Assembly: GCA_905188085.1 (NCBI GenBank)
Contig: CAJJKN010000002.1
Coordinates: forward strand, 62,001 to 126,000
DNA: 64,000 nt
Origin: an uncultured Bacillota bacterium
GTDB lineage: Bacteria > Bacillota > Clostridia > Christensenellales > QAND01
Direction of reading: 5' to 3'
Below, one piece after another: positions 27,318-35,549 of this stretch (the first letter of the stretch is position 1; each line of letters begins with the position of its first letter). The notes beneath the pieces were generated by a model. It was not told the origin of the DNA. It worked only from the letters and a program-made list of their open reading frames with translations, and ran no database searches. The position numbers were made by a program, and so were the translations under genes.

Positions 27318-28144
27318 AAAGGTTGATATCGTATAAATCGAAAAAACAGATGTCTGAATCTTTTTTGACGGCAGCCTTTTTGTCTGTATCGGGAGGCCTT
27401 CAGGATGCCTATACCTATATTTCCAGAGGACATGTGTTTGCCAACGCTCAAACAGGCAACATTGTGTTGCTGAGCCAGCTTGTTTGCCAGGGAGAACTTC
27501 GGGCAGTTTTGCATTACCTGGTGCCGCTGATATTTTTTGCACTGGGCGTGGCGGCTGCGGAGCTGATTCACCAGGCATATCGCAATGCCCAAAAGATTCA
27601 TTGGAGACAATTGGTTTTGATCATCGAAGTGGTTCTTCTGTTTTTGGTAGGGTTTTTGCCTGCAACGTGGAATTCGCTGGCAAACGCGATGGTTTCCTTT
27701 GCCTGTGCCATGCAGGTGCAGGCGTTTCGAAAGGTGAACAGTTATGCTTTTGCCAGCACCATGTGTATCGGCAATCTGCGCAGCGGTATGGAATCCCTAT
27801 GCGCCTATCATCAAACCCATAACAAGCGTATACTGTACAAAGCAATGCATTATTTCGGCGTGATTTTCCTATTCGCCTTGGGGGCTGGGCTGGGGAGCCG
27901 GCTGATTTTGGCATGGGGGCTGAAAAGCATCTGGGCCTCCTGTCTGCTTTTGGTGGTGAGTTTTTCCCTGATGTTTATCAAAGAGAAGATAGAGGATAAC
28001 CCGGAACTGCAAAAAGAGGAACAGACAATTAAAAACGATCTGCATGAGATTCGGAAAGAAATGGCTGAAATCTTCCACACCCTGGAAGAGGGGGACGATG
28101 CCGCCCCGGCACCCAAAGAAAAGGATAAAAGAAAGGATACATAA
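27314..28144 (+). CDS. YoaK family (DUF1275) membrane protein
   Basis: A 276-residue protein with about six hydrophobic helices. Signature segments are SGGLQDAYTYISRGHVFANAQTGN's core (about 30-50, with the G-D-Y...F-N-Q-T-G-N pattern) and QAFRKVNSYAFASTMCIGNLR's core near 135-150. DUF1275 proteins are plasma-membrane proteins of unproven transport role. The C-terminal 50 residues form an acidic, Lys/Glu-rich cytoplasmic coil. ATG 27314 is preceded only by GGGAAAAG and overlaps the stop of a leader ORF. A strong terminator follows. Confidence 0.85.
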   Translation: MKRLISYKSKKQMSESFLTAAFLSVSGGLQDAYTYISRGHVFANAQTGNIVLLSQLVCQGELRAVLHYLVPLIFFALGVAAAELIHQAYRNAQKIHWRQLVLIIEVVLLFLVGFLPATWNSLANAMVSFACAMQVQAFRKVNSYAFASTMCIGNLRSGMESLCAYHQTHNKRILYKAMHYFGVIFLFALGAGLGSRLILAWGLKSIWASCLLLVVSFSLMFIKEKIEDNPELQKEEQTIKNDLHEIRKEMAEIFHTLEEGDDAAPAPKEKDKRKDT

Positions 28145-28149
28145 ACAAC

Positions 28150-28200
28150 AAAACCCCTGACATATCGTTTGCTGTAAAAAACTTGTGCCGGGGTTTTTTT
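28150..28200 (+). terminator. Terminator after the DUF1275 gene
   Basis: AACCCC pairs with GGGGTT at the ends of a longer imperfect hairpin, followed by TTTTTTT. An A/T-rich left flank lets it work on the reverse strand as well. Confidence 0.65.
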
Positions 28201-28310
28201 TATTATGCTTTTTGAATTTTAGACCCAAACTTTCTCCGTGATTTCCTTGACTGGCGCTAGCTTTGAATTATTTCATTTACCTCATGCTCAATTATTGCAC
28301 AATACTCCTT

Positions 28311-30029
28311 CTATAATAAAATATCTTTTAATGCCTTACTCATCAATTCTTGACGTTTCTCCATAAACTCTTCAAAATTAGATAGTTCGTATGAAACATC
28401 ACTAGGAAGGTACTTAGCATTTTCACTATTCTCAGTAACCTTCAGCCAATCGACAAGTGGTGTCGCATTCTTGGATTCATTCTCTCTACCTTCCAACAAT
28501 TGAAGGTTTGCTAATGTATTCCTTCTTCTACGCCAATCTTCTTTAGTATCATCATCAATCACTGTTCCATCCGGCAACACTAAGTCTTTAATCTTGCCTT
28601 CTTCAAATCCTGTATACGGATGCATATGATCTTGATGAAATCCTTTCTGACTATATTTCAAATTTGGATACAGAAGAGATAACAACATAAATGTATAGGC
28701 ACCAATCTCATATGTATCAAACATTGCATCAATCTCATCCGCAGTATATCTAAGAGTTCTGTCGCCTGTGAATCTAATCCCATTTAGATTTTTCATGCTA
28801 AATGAATTAGATGGTGCAGCCTTCAATGCCTCTCTTATGCTTGTCAGTGCAGAGTTTGATGCGGTACCAAAAATCTGTCTTACCTGTGCGATTACAATAT
28901 ATTTTCTTAATTCAGCTTTACTGCTTGAATCGAAATTACCACCTTTGTATCTGTAGTAAACCATAGGAGAAACAGCCACATAAGAAATTATGTTCTCTGA
29001 ATTGAATCCGAACTCATTTAACAAATCAACTGTATCCTTGATGGCTTTTCGGATTGAGTCCCAGTTTTCTTTGATTTTTAGTACACTATCTTTTTTGAAT
29101 GTTTCTACTTTTAATGCTACGGACATATCTAAAAGATACAAACAGGTACGCATTATAAAGTCATTAGAGAACTTGAATCCTTCGCCTTTCTTATTTATTT
29201 CAGAAAGCAACTTATCAATTTCATCCCTTGCCTTATCCCAATGAGAAACAATAGTAGAGAATAACAAGTCACTCTTTGAAAGAACGGTTCCACCAGAATT
29301 TACTCTAACGAAAATATCCAATACACTGTCTATCGAATCTTTTCCTACTTCAAAGTAGTTGATGATTTCATCAGTAACCAGTCTTGTATGCAAAAGAGAA
29401 ATATTCTTTGTTGCAACTTTGTCGGTTGCCCATCCATTAGGAATGATGACCTCTGTTAATAAATCTTCAGCTGAATACTTAAGGATATCTTTTACCAAAT
29501 ACCAAAGCTTATTGTCCTTATTCTTTGCAGCCTCTTCTGCTGTTAAAAATCTGAATTCGTAAGAAATGTCCTCATCATCAGTTTTTTCACTGTGCAAATC
29601 AAAGTACAGTTCTTTCTTCGGAAATGCATCATCATTCTTCCATCTTTTGTTTGTAAGTTTTCTGCTCATACTTCCTTGCAAAGCTATGTATAGAGAAGTC
29701 AATCTCTGCTGACCATCCAAAACTGCCCAGATTGTTTCATCTCCACTACCAACCGGGAACGGCTGTGGTGCAGCCGGATTCTTATACATATCTCGGTCAT
29801 GGTAATCTTTTATAAATTCATACATTGAATACTCTTTTTGGTTCACAATAGTCTTCTTAACTTTCCAAAAAAGAAAAGTTCCAATAGGATATCCAAGCAT
29901 GATAGAATCCATTAATCTTGTAATCTGTGAGTCTCCCCACACATATTTTCTTTGAATAGCAGGAAGGTAGACTCTTCTACTATTTACATCATCTATTATT
30001 GCTCTAATGCTTTTCTTTTCGTATGCCAT
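28311..30029 (-). CDS. DUF262 / DUF1524-type restriction endonuclease-like protein (GmrSD relative)
   Basis: A 572-residue protein in clearly AT-rich DNA. The N-terminal DUF262 part has the PAIQRKYVW box (23-31) and the ParB-like nucleotide motif LDGQQRLTSL (104-113), followed by IFVRVNSGG. The C-terminal part has DHMHP (467-471) and RRRNTLANLQLLEGRENESK's core (about 504-520), matching the His-Asn-Asn nuclease signature of DUF1524. Relatives include GmrSD, which cuts glucosylated phage DNA using NTP. GTGAGGT precedes the ATG. It is a lone gene between unrelated housekeeping genes, so it looks acquired. The precise target is not inferable. Confidence 0.85.
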   Translation of the reverse strand: MAYEKKSIRAIIDDVNSRRVYLPAIQRKYVWGDSQITRLMDSIMLGYPIGTFLFWKVKKTIVNQKEYSMYEFIKDYHDRDMYKNPAAPQPFPVGSGDETIWAVLDGQQRLTSLYIALQGSMSRKLTNKRWKNDDAFPKKELYFDLHSEKTDDEDISYEFRFLTAEEAAKNKDNKLWYLVKDILKYSAEDLLTEVIIPNGWATDKVATKNISLLHTRLVTDEIINYFEVGKDSIDSVLDIFVRVNSGGTVLSKSDLLFSTIVSHWDKARDEIDKLLSEINKKGEGFKFSNDFIMRTCLYLLDMSVALKVETFKKDSVLKIKENWDSIRKAIKDTVDLLNEFGFNSENIISYVAVSPMVYYRYKGGNFDSSSKAELRKYIVIAQVRQIFGTASNSALTSIREALKAAPSNSFSMKNLNGIRFTGDRTLRYTADEIDAMFDTYEIGAYTFMLLSLLYPNLKYSQKGFHQDHMHPYTGFEEGKIKDLVLPDGTVIDDDTKEDWRRRRNTLANLQLLEGRENESKNATPLVDWLKVTENSENAKYLPSDVSYELSNFEEFMEKRQELMSKALKDILL

Positions 30030-30092
30030 GATTTACCTCACTCATTACTCGTTTTTATCTGTTCTCCATCATTTCAAGCCTTTTTTACACTT

Positions 30093-31451
30093 TCACTTCT
30101 GTACTTTAGTCAACAGAACCACGCACTCAACATGCGCTGTTTGGCAGAACATATCCACGCCCTGTACGGGGCCGCAGCGATATCCTAAAGAGGAGAGGAT
30201 GGCAGCGTCGCGCGCCTGGGTGGCAGGGTCGCAGGAAACGTATACGATTTTCGGGATGTTTAGCCGGGCAGCGGTTTCCAAAACGGCATGGTCGCATCCT
30301 TTGCGCGGCGGATCCAGCAGCAGAACATCACAAGACAACCCTTCGTCAAAAAGGCGTGGCAAGGCGTTTTCCGCCAGATCACAGAAAAAACGCGCGTTGG
30401 AAACGTTGTTTTTTTGCGCGTTCAGGCGGGCATTTTGCACGGCAGGCGCCACACATTCAATGCCGATCACCTCTTTGGCATGCCTGGCAAACAGCAAAGA
30501 CATGGACCCTACGCCGCAATAGGCATCTACCACGGTTTCCCGGCCGGTGAGCCCGGCCAAAGAAAGCGCATGCAAATATAATTTTTCCGCCTGTGTAAGA
30601 TTTACCTGGAAAAACGAGCGGGCAGATACTTCAAACTTAAAGCCGCAAAGACAAATGGGCAGGGCTTCTTTACCCCACAGCAGCGTTTCCTCTTCGCCAA
30701 AGATGACATTGGAAGGCCGGCGATGCAGGTTTTGCACCACACCGTACAGGCCGGGCAGCGCGTTTTGCAGCAGAGAAATAAGCAGCTCCGGCTGTGGCAA
30801 AGGTGCCGTGGAAACAAGGCAGACAAGGCTTTGCTGCCGTTCATTTTGGCGGACGACGATATGCCGTAAAAGGCCGGTATGCGTTTTTTCATCATAGGGC
30901 TTAGCGCCGCTTTGCGCCAGATAGGCGTGAACGGCGCTTAATAGATTTTTAGTATCGGCGGACTGCAAAAGACAATCCGTAACCGGCACAATGCGATGGC
31001 TGCGCGAAGCAAACAGGCCGATTTCGGGGCCTAGCGAGCCGCACCCCACCGGAAATGCCCCTTTGTTGCGGTAGCGAAACGGCAGCTCCATCCCCATTAC
31101 AGGCAGACAGGGTACGGAAAGATTTCCGATGCGCGCAAACGCGTCCTCAATGCGCTGTCGCTTAAAATCCAGCTGCTCGGCATAATCCATGGCCTGCAAA
31201 GAACAGCCGCCGCAGCGCACAAAATAAGGGCATTCGGGCGCAATTCTGTGCGGGGAAGGGGCCAGCACTTCCAAAAGTTTGCCGACAGCATATCGCTTGG
31301 CGCATTTTATGATAAGGCAGCGAACCGTTTCGCCCCTTAATGCGCCCGGCACAAACACCGCCAATTTTTCTGCTCTGCCCACGCCCGCGCCTTCGGCGGT
31401 ATAGCCGTCTATGGTAAGATCTACTGTCTGATTTTTTTGCAAGAAAGGCAT
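30093..31451 (-). CDS. rlmD: 23S rRNA (uracil-C5)-methyltransferase, RlmD/RumA family
   Basis: A 452-residue protein: N-terminal TRAM domain (GYTAEGAGVGR, about 17-27), an Fe-S cluster Cys set CPYFVRCGGCSLQ (about 73-85), the SAM motif DAYCGVGSMSLLFA and the catalytic end DPPRKGC...VYVSCDPATQARD with the nucleophile Cys. It methylates uracil C5 in 23S rRNA; RlmD, RlmCD and TrmA-type specificity cannot be separated without alignment. The AAGGAG site precedes ATG 31451. It is divergent from the PTS gene. Confidence 0.88.
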   Translation of the reverse strand: MPFLQKNQTVDLTIDGYTAEGAGVGRAEKLAVFVPGALRGETVRCLIIKCAKRYAVGKLLEVLAPSPHRIAPECPYFVRCGGCSLQAMDYAEQLDFKRQRIEDAFARIGNLSVPCLPVMGMELPFRYRNKGAFPVGCGSLGPEIGLFASRSHRIVPVTDCLLQSADTKNLLSAVHAYLAQSGAKPYDEKTHTGLLRHIVVRQNERQQSLVCLVSTAPLPQPELLISLLQNALPGLYGVVQNLHRRPSNVIFGEEETLLWGKEALPICLCGFKFEVSARSFFQVNLTQAEKLYLHALSLAGLTGRETVVDAYCGVGSMSLLFARHAKEVIGIECVAPAVQNARLNAQKNNVSNARFFCDLAENALPRLFDEGLSCDVLLLDPPRKGCDHAVLETAARLNIPKIVYVSCDPATQARDAAILSSLGYRCGPVQGVDMFCQTAHVECVVLLTKVQK

Positions 31452-31578
31452 GAAATCTTCTCCTTATTGATAAATTGTATCATGGGAGAAAAAAGCACAC
31501 AACCGTCGATTTGCATGCAAAAAAATTGCTTTCAACAAACAAAAATGTGACTAAAACACTAGAATGTGAAAAAAAGGC

Positions 31579-31607
31579 TTTACTTAAACGCGATAAAGTG
31601 GTATAAA
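31579..31607 (+). promoter_or_regulatory. Promoter of the PTS IIB gene
   Basis: TTTACT and TATAAA are separated by 17 bases, giving a leader of about 110 bases before ATG 31721. Two TGTGA boxes 16 bases apart lie just upstream. Confidence 0.55.
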
Positions 31608-31643
31608 TACAAATAAGAGGCAAGGGGAAAACAGTCAAGTCTT

Positions 31644-31698
31644 GGTCTTTAAAGCCAGGTCAACCACGACAAGTTGAACCCAGCCAAAGACCTTTTAT
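31644..31698 (+). promoter_or_regulatory. Structured leader with terminator-like hairpin
   Basis: Outer stem GGTCTTT (31644-31650) with AAAGACC (31686-31692) encloses an inner stem GGTCAAC (31658-31664) with GTTGAACC (31673-31680, one bulge). The outer stem is followed by TTTTAT, so it could act as an attenuator. It ends about 20 bases before the ribosome site of the PTS gene. Confidence 0.5.
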
Positions 31699-31720
31699 AA
31701 ATCAATTGGAGGGACTTTTT

Positions 31721-32221
31721 ATGGCAGAATTAGCACTCGTTCGTATCGACGCTCGTATGATTCACGGCCAGGTTGTTACGCAATGGATCAAGCGTCTCAG
31801 CTGCACCCGCATCATCATGGTTGACGATCAATTTTCCGCGGACCCGTTCATGAGCAAAGTATTGGTAATGGCGGCTCCTCCGGGAGTAAAGTTTGACCTG
31901 ATCAACACCAAAGAATCCGGCGAACAGTGGCAGAAAGACCAGTTCGGCAATGTTGGCCCGATCCTGGTTATCTTCAAGAACGTGAAGACGATGTATGATG
32001 CATACAATGCAGGCTTCACCTTCCCGCGTTTGCAGATCGGTGGCTTGGGCGGCGGCCCTGGCCGTGTAAACGTACATGGCCCCATCACGCTGGATGAGCC
32101 CGATGCCAAACTGTTGAAAGAAGTGGAAGACAAAGGTTGCTCCATCTTCTTCCAGGTTAACCCAGATACCGGCTCTGAAGAATGGGAACCGATTCGTCAG
32201 AAATATTTCCCGAATCTCTAA
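31721..32221 (+). CDS. Sorbose/mannose-type PTS IIB component, orphan
   Basis: A 166-residue protein matching the IIB component of mannose-class phosphotransferase systems: RIDARMIHGQVVTQW at residues 8-22 has the phosphorylated His15, followed by the VDDQF acidic loop and IGGLGGGPGRVNV near 107-119. IIB takes phosphate from IIA and passes it to the sugar moved by IIC/IID. No IIA, IIC or IID lies nearby and terminators flank the gene, so it is either encoded apart from its partners or has a regulatory role. ATG 31721 with GGAGGG is chosen over TTG 31706. Confidence 0.88.
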   Translation: MAELALVRIDARMIHGQVVTQWIKRLSCTRIIMVDDQFSADPFMSKVLVMAAPPGVKFDLINTKESGEQWQKDQFGNVGPILVIFKNVKTMYDAYNAGFTFPRLQIGGLGGGPGRVNVHGPITLDEPDAKLLKEVEDKGCSIFFQVNPDTGSEEWEPIRQKYFPNL

Positions 32222-32231
32222 GAGATCTAAA

Positions 32232-32257
32232 AAGGATGGCAGATGCCATCCTTTTTT
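32232..32257 (+). terminator. Terminator after the PTS IIB gene
   Basis: AAGGATGGC and GCCATCCTT pair around AGAT, followed by TTTT. Confidence 0.9.
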
Positions 32258-32991
32258 CTTTGCAAAAAAAGAATACAGAAGGATGCAGATGGGTAGCCAA
32301 ACCGTGTCTGCCTTTGTGCATTTTATCTGCTGATTAGAAACGGATTAACAGAGCGTGCATTGGTCGGTGTATTTTTCTTTCGGTTGTTCTTTTTATCCTT
32401 TTTGTTTTCCGGTTTCCGAGGTAAAAACAATTCGGTATACGAAAGCTTTCGGCCGGCCTTTGTACGTTCGCTTTTATCTTGATTGCTTAAATTTTTTGTT
32501 CTGTTTTATTTTGCATAATAAAGAAGATTGCAAAAAATTGCCCGGCAGCTTTTCAACAGCGCGGCTTATGACAGGATATATGCGTTTTAAGAACGTGGGT
32601 AGTGGCTAAATGAGGGATTGAAAAGGCGAAACAGAGAAAAATGCTTTGATCAAAGCCGGGATAAACGGAAAAAGGCAAAGGATACAGCCAACAGATTCTG
32701 CAAGCAAGGGACCCTTCCGGCGATGGCGCATTTTCATAAGGGGAGAAGATTCGAAAATAAAAGTTGCATTGGGTAACAAGACAAGAAGTCCGTGCAGGAT
32801 GCAAAAAAGGGGCAGGCGGGCTTTTTCCATGTGGAAAAATTGTATAAGCTCCAAAAAATAGGGAGGTAAGAATGCGGATTTAGCGGCATGACACGGCGTT
32901 GATATTGCCAGGTAAAGAGAATGAAAAGCCGGAAAGGGGATACGCTAAGAAAAAAAGGCAGCCCAAAGGGCTGCCCGAGGTCGTTGGAAGG
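32258..32991. other. Long spacer between convergent genes
   Basis: No supported gene in about 730 bases. The frames present have no ribosome sites and no domains. The left half is T-rich and the right half purine-rich on the plus strand. The reverse-strand terminator of the aldolase gene is at 32949-32977. Confidence 0.5.
32949..32977 (-). terminator. Terminator of the aldolase gene (reverse strand)
   Basis: GGCAGCCC and GGGCTGCC pair around AAA; on the reverse strand they are followed by seven or more T. Confidence 0.85.
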
Positions 32992-33669
32992 TTATTTTAC
33001 AAAATCCAGCGTGGTGGTTTGCCCGTATTGCGCCTGCCAGTTTTCATCGAAAATTTCAACGGCAGCATCGGTCAGCGGATGATGCGCCAGGGCATAGAAC
33101 AGATCCGGCGTCATTGTGGCGTATCCGGCGCCTGCCAGCGCGCAGCTTTCCACCTGCGGCACGGTTTTAAGCCCGGCGGCCAACACTTCGGTTTCCACAT
33201 TGGCGTTGAGAAGCGTATCTACGATGTTGGCAACCATTTCCACGCCGTTGCCGCCGATGGCATCCAGCCGGCAGACATAGGGAGCTACAAAGCTCGCGCC
33301 GCTGCGCGCGCACAAAAGGGCCTGCTGCGGGGTGAAGACGGCGGTGCCGAGCGTTTTGCATCCTTTTTCACGCAGGATGCGGATAGCTCTCAAGCCGTCC
33401 GGGGAAACGGGGATTTTGGCATAAAACGGTTCACCAAAATGCGCTTGCAGGGCCAGTGCTTCCCGCACAATGTCCTCCGCCGTATGGCTGAGAACCTGCA
33501 CAAAAAACATCTTTTTACCCACAACGGCATGCAGCGCATCCATCAGCGGCAAAAATTCGGCTTGTTCACGGGTAACAAACGTGGGATTCGTGGTAACACC
33601 GACGATTGGGAAATATTCCATCACTTCCGCAACCTTGGCGGCGTTGGCACAGTCCAATAAATATTGCAT
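32992..33669 (-). CDS. Transaldolase / fructose-6-phosphate aldolase family protein
   Basis: A 225-residue single-domain TIM barrel of the small transaldolase class (TalC/FSA/MipB). TTNPTF (26-31) and FYAKIPVSPDGLRA with Schiff-base Lys85, plus APYVCRLDAIGGNG, are visible. It either exchanges dihydroxyacetone units or cleaves fructose-6-phosphate. True transaldolase and FSA differ in one active-site residue (Glu versus Tyr), which I cannot assign with certainty. It is divergent from the GNAT gene. A GGAGG site lies before ATG 33669. Confidence 0.85.
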   Translation of the reverse strand: MQYLLDCANAAKVAEVMEYFPIVGVTTNPTFVTREQAEFLPLMDALHAVVGKKMFFVQVLSHTAEDIVREALALQAHFGEPFYAKIPVSPDGLRAIRILREKGCKTLGTAVFTPQQALLCARSGASFVAPYVCRLDAIGGNGVEMVANIVDTLLNANVETEVLAAGLKTVPQVESCALAGAGYATMTPDLFYALAHHPLTDAAVEIFDENWQAQYGQTTTLDFVK

Positions 33670-33691
33670 ATTTGTACGCCTCCTTTTAACA

Positions 33692-33703
33692 ATAGTATAC
33701 TAT
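33692..33703. promoter_or_regulatory. 12-bp palindrome in the divergent promoter region
   Basis: ATAGTATACTAT is a perfect palindrome between the divergent aldolase and GNAT genes and supplies -10-like hexamers on both strands (TATACT, and TATAAT overlapping its right end). It may be a shared operator or bidirectional promoter core. Confidence 0.35.
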
Positions 33704-33738
33704 AATCAATGGGGAAAATAAAGGAGATGGAGAGAACG

Positions 33739-34296
33739 ATGAAGATAGAGTTACGGCCGCTTCGCATACCGGATGCCGTGCCGTTGGCAAAGCTGGCAAA
33801 CAACGAAAAGGTAAGCCGGTATTTAAGGGATAGGTTTCCCGCACCTTATGAGCCGGAGCATGCCTTAAGCTTTATACAGTGCTGCCATGCCAACGAAGAG
33901 GACGGCATGGCCATGGTGCGCGCCGTTACGGCAGAGGGCAAATTGGTCGGCATTGTGGAATGTGTGTTTCATATCGATGTGGACAGCCGAAACGGCGATG
34001 TGGGATATTGGCTGGGAGAGCCCTATTGGCACAAAGGCATTGCCCGGGAGGCTTTGCGGCAGTTTACCGATTTGATTTTTACGCAGCATCCCGAAATCTG
34101 GAGGCTGAGCGCCAGCATCTTGCAGCCAAACACGGCCTCTATGAAGGCGGCGGAAAGCGCGGGCTATGCGCAGGAAGCGGTTTTGCGCCAGGCGGCGTAT
34201 AAGCATGAAACGCTGATGGATGTTTATCTCTATGCAATTCTCAGAAATCAATGGCAACAGATGGTTGTAAACCGGGGGAAAGCTGGTATAATGTAA
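33739..34296 (+). CDS. GNAT family N-acetyltransferase (RimJ/RimL-like)
   Basis: A 185-residue acetyltransferase. The acetyl-CoA part GDVGYWLGEPYWHKGIAREALRQ's core (about 90-110) and the LSASILQPNTASMKAAESAG end are of the RimJ/RimL type that often acetylates protein N-termini, amino sugars or small amines. The start is ATG 33739 with AAGGAG at 33721-33726, 12 bases away; ATG 33727 overlaps the ribosome site. Substrate unknown. Confidence 0.82.
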   Translation: MKIELRPLRIPDAVPLAKLANNEKVSRYLRDRFPAPYEPEHALSFIQCCHANEEDGMAMVRAVTAEGKLVGIVECVFHIDVDSRNGDVGYWLGEPYWHKGIAREALRQFTDLIFTQHPEIWRLSASILQPNTASMKAAESAGYAQEAVLRQAAYKHETLMDVYLYAILRNQWQQMVVNRGKAGIM

Positions 34297-34381
34297 ACGT
34301 TTACGGCGCTTTTTGTCGGCAGAGAAAAGCAGTGCCGAGATGTTGCGTTTAGCCGGCAAATATTGGTTGAGGAGCATTGGT

Positions 34382-35425
34382 TTGCAAAGTGTTGTATTGA
34401 TTCCTTCCTTGAACCCGGATGAAAAGCTGATCCGCTTGCTGGAAGGGCTGCACGAATTGGACATTCGTGATATTTTATTGGTGGATGACGGCAGCAAGCC
34501 GGAAACCAAACATTATTTTGAACAGGCACGCCAAATGGGTTGCCGAGTGGTTACCCACGCGGTAAACCTGGGAAAAGGGCGTGCACTGAAAACGGGCTTT
34601 AACGCTTTTTTAAATTTATTTCCGGACAGGCCCGGCGTTGTGATGGCGGATGCGGACGGCCAGCACAGCCCGCAGGATATATTGAAAGTGGGCCGGGCCA
34701 TGGAGGCGCAGCCCGGCATTATGATTATGGGCTGCCGGGATTTTTCCCAGGAGAATGTGCCTTTCAAATCGCGCTTTGGCAATAAGATTACCCGCGCGGT
34801 ATTCGGCTTTTTGGCAGGGCAAAAGCTGTCCGATACGCAAACAGGCCTGCGTGGTGTGCCCAAACAAGCAATGCCCTGGATGATGGAAGTAAAGGGCGAA
34901 CGGTTTGAATACGAGATGAATATGCTGGTGGAATGCCCCCGCCATAACTTAAAATGGATAGAGGTGCCGATTGAAACCATCTATATTGAGGATAATGCCT
35001 CTTCGCATTTCAATCCGTTGAAAGACGCGCTGCGCATTTATTCCATTTTGGGAAAATATGCGCTGTCCTCCTTTGGCAGTTCTTTGCTGGATTTGGGGCT
35101 GTTTTCGCTGTTTGCAAAGGTATTGTTTCCGATGTCGTTTGTATGGCGTGTGGAGGCGTCTGTGGCGTGTGCCAGGGTGATTTCCGCCTACTTTAACTAT
35201 GCGGTAAACAGGCATGTGGTGTTCCGTTCCGGAGAGAAGGGCACCTCGCTGGTGCGCTATATCGTTTTGGCGGTGTGTCAGCTGCTGCTGTCCATGGGCT
35301 TAACGGGCGCGTTTACTAGACTTTTGTGCATCGACGAGATTATTGTGAAAATCGTTGTGGATATCATCCTGTTTATGTGCAGCTTTAAGATTCAGCAAAA
35401 GTGGGTATTTGTTAAGAAGAATTAA
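34382..35425 (+). CDS. Family 2 glycosyltransferase fused to a GtrA-like membrane domain
   Basis: A 347-residue two-part protein. Residues 1-210 are a GT-A glycosyltransferase of the dolichol/undecaprenyl-phosphate sugar type: VVLIPSLNPDE, VDDGSKPET, NLGKGRALKTGFN and the catalytic ADADGQHSPQD. Residues 220-347 have four hydrophobic helices of a GtrA-like flippase with YFNYAVNRHVVF. Such fusions put a sugar on undecaprenyl phosphate and may help move it across the membrane for wall or lipopolymer decoration. TTG 34382 follows GAGGAG by seven bases; earlier starts lack a site. Confidence 0.85.
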   Translation: MQSVVLIPSLNPDEKLIRLLEGLHELDIRDILLVDDGSKPETKHYFEQARQMGCRVVTHAVNLGKGRALKTGFNAFLNLFPDRPGVVMADADGQHSPQDILKVGRAMEAQPGIMIMGCRDFSQENVPFKSRFGNKITRAVFGFLAGQKLSDTQTGLRGVPKQAMPWMMEVKGERFEYEMNMLVECPRHNLKWIEVPIETIYIEDNASSHFNPLKDALRIYSILGKYALSSFGSSLLDLGLFSLFAKVLFPMSFVWRVEASVACARVISAYFNYAVNRHVVFRSGEKGTSLVRYIVLAVCQLLLSMGLTGAFTRLLCIDEIIVKIVVDIILFMCSFKIQQKWVFVKKN

Positions 35426-35430
35426 CATAA

Positions 35431-35454
35431 GAGCCGGACTTCCGGCCCTTTTTT
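35431..35454 (+). terminator. Terminator after the GT2-GtrA gene
   Basis: AGCCGGA and TCCGGCC form a short stem around CT, followed by TTTTTT. Confidence 0.75.
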
Positions 35455-35549
35455 AACACGGAAGGACTATACAAATCAAAAGAAAGCCGATACAATAAAA
35501 CGGCTTGATTTGGAATTTTGCCATCTTGGCATATTGAGAGGAGAAAATA

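Noticed and set aside
32899..33660. Plus-strand 253-codon frame over the aldolase gene
   Set aside because: It is antisense to the transaldolase-like gene, which has motifs, a ribosome site and a terminator of its own.
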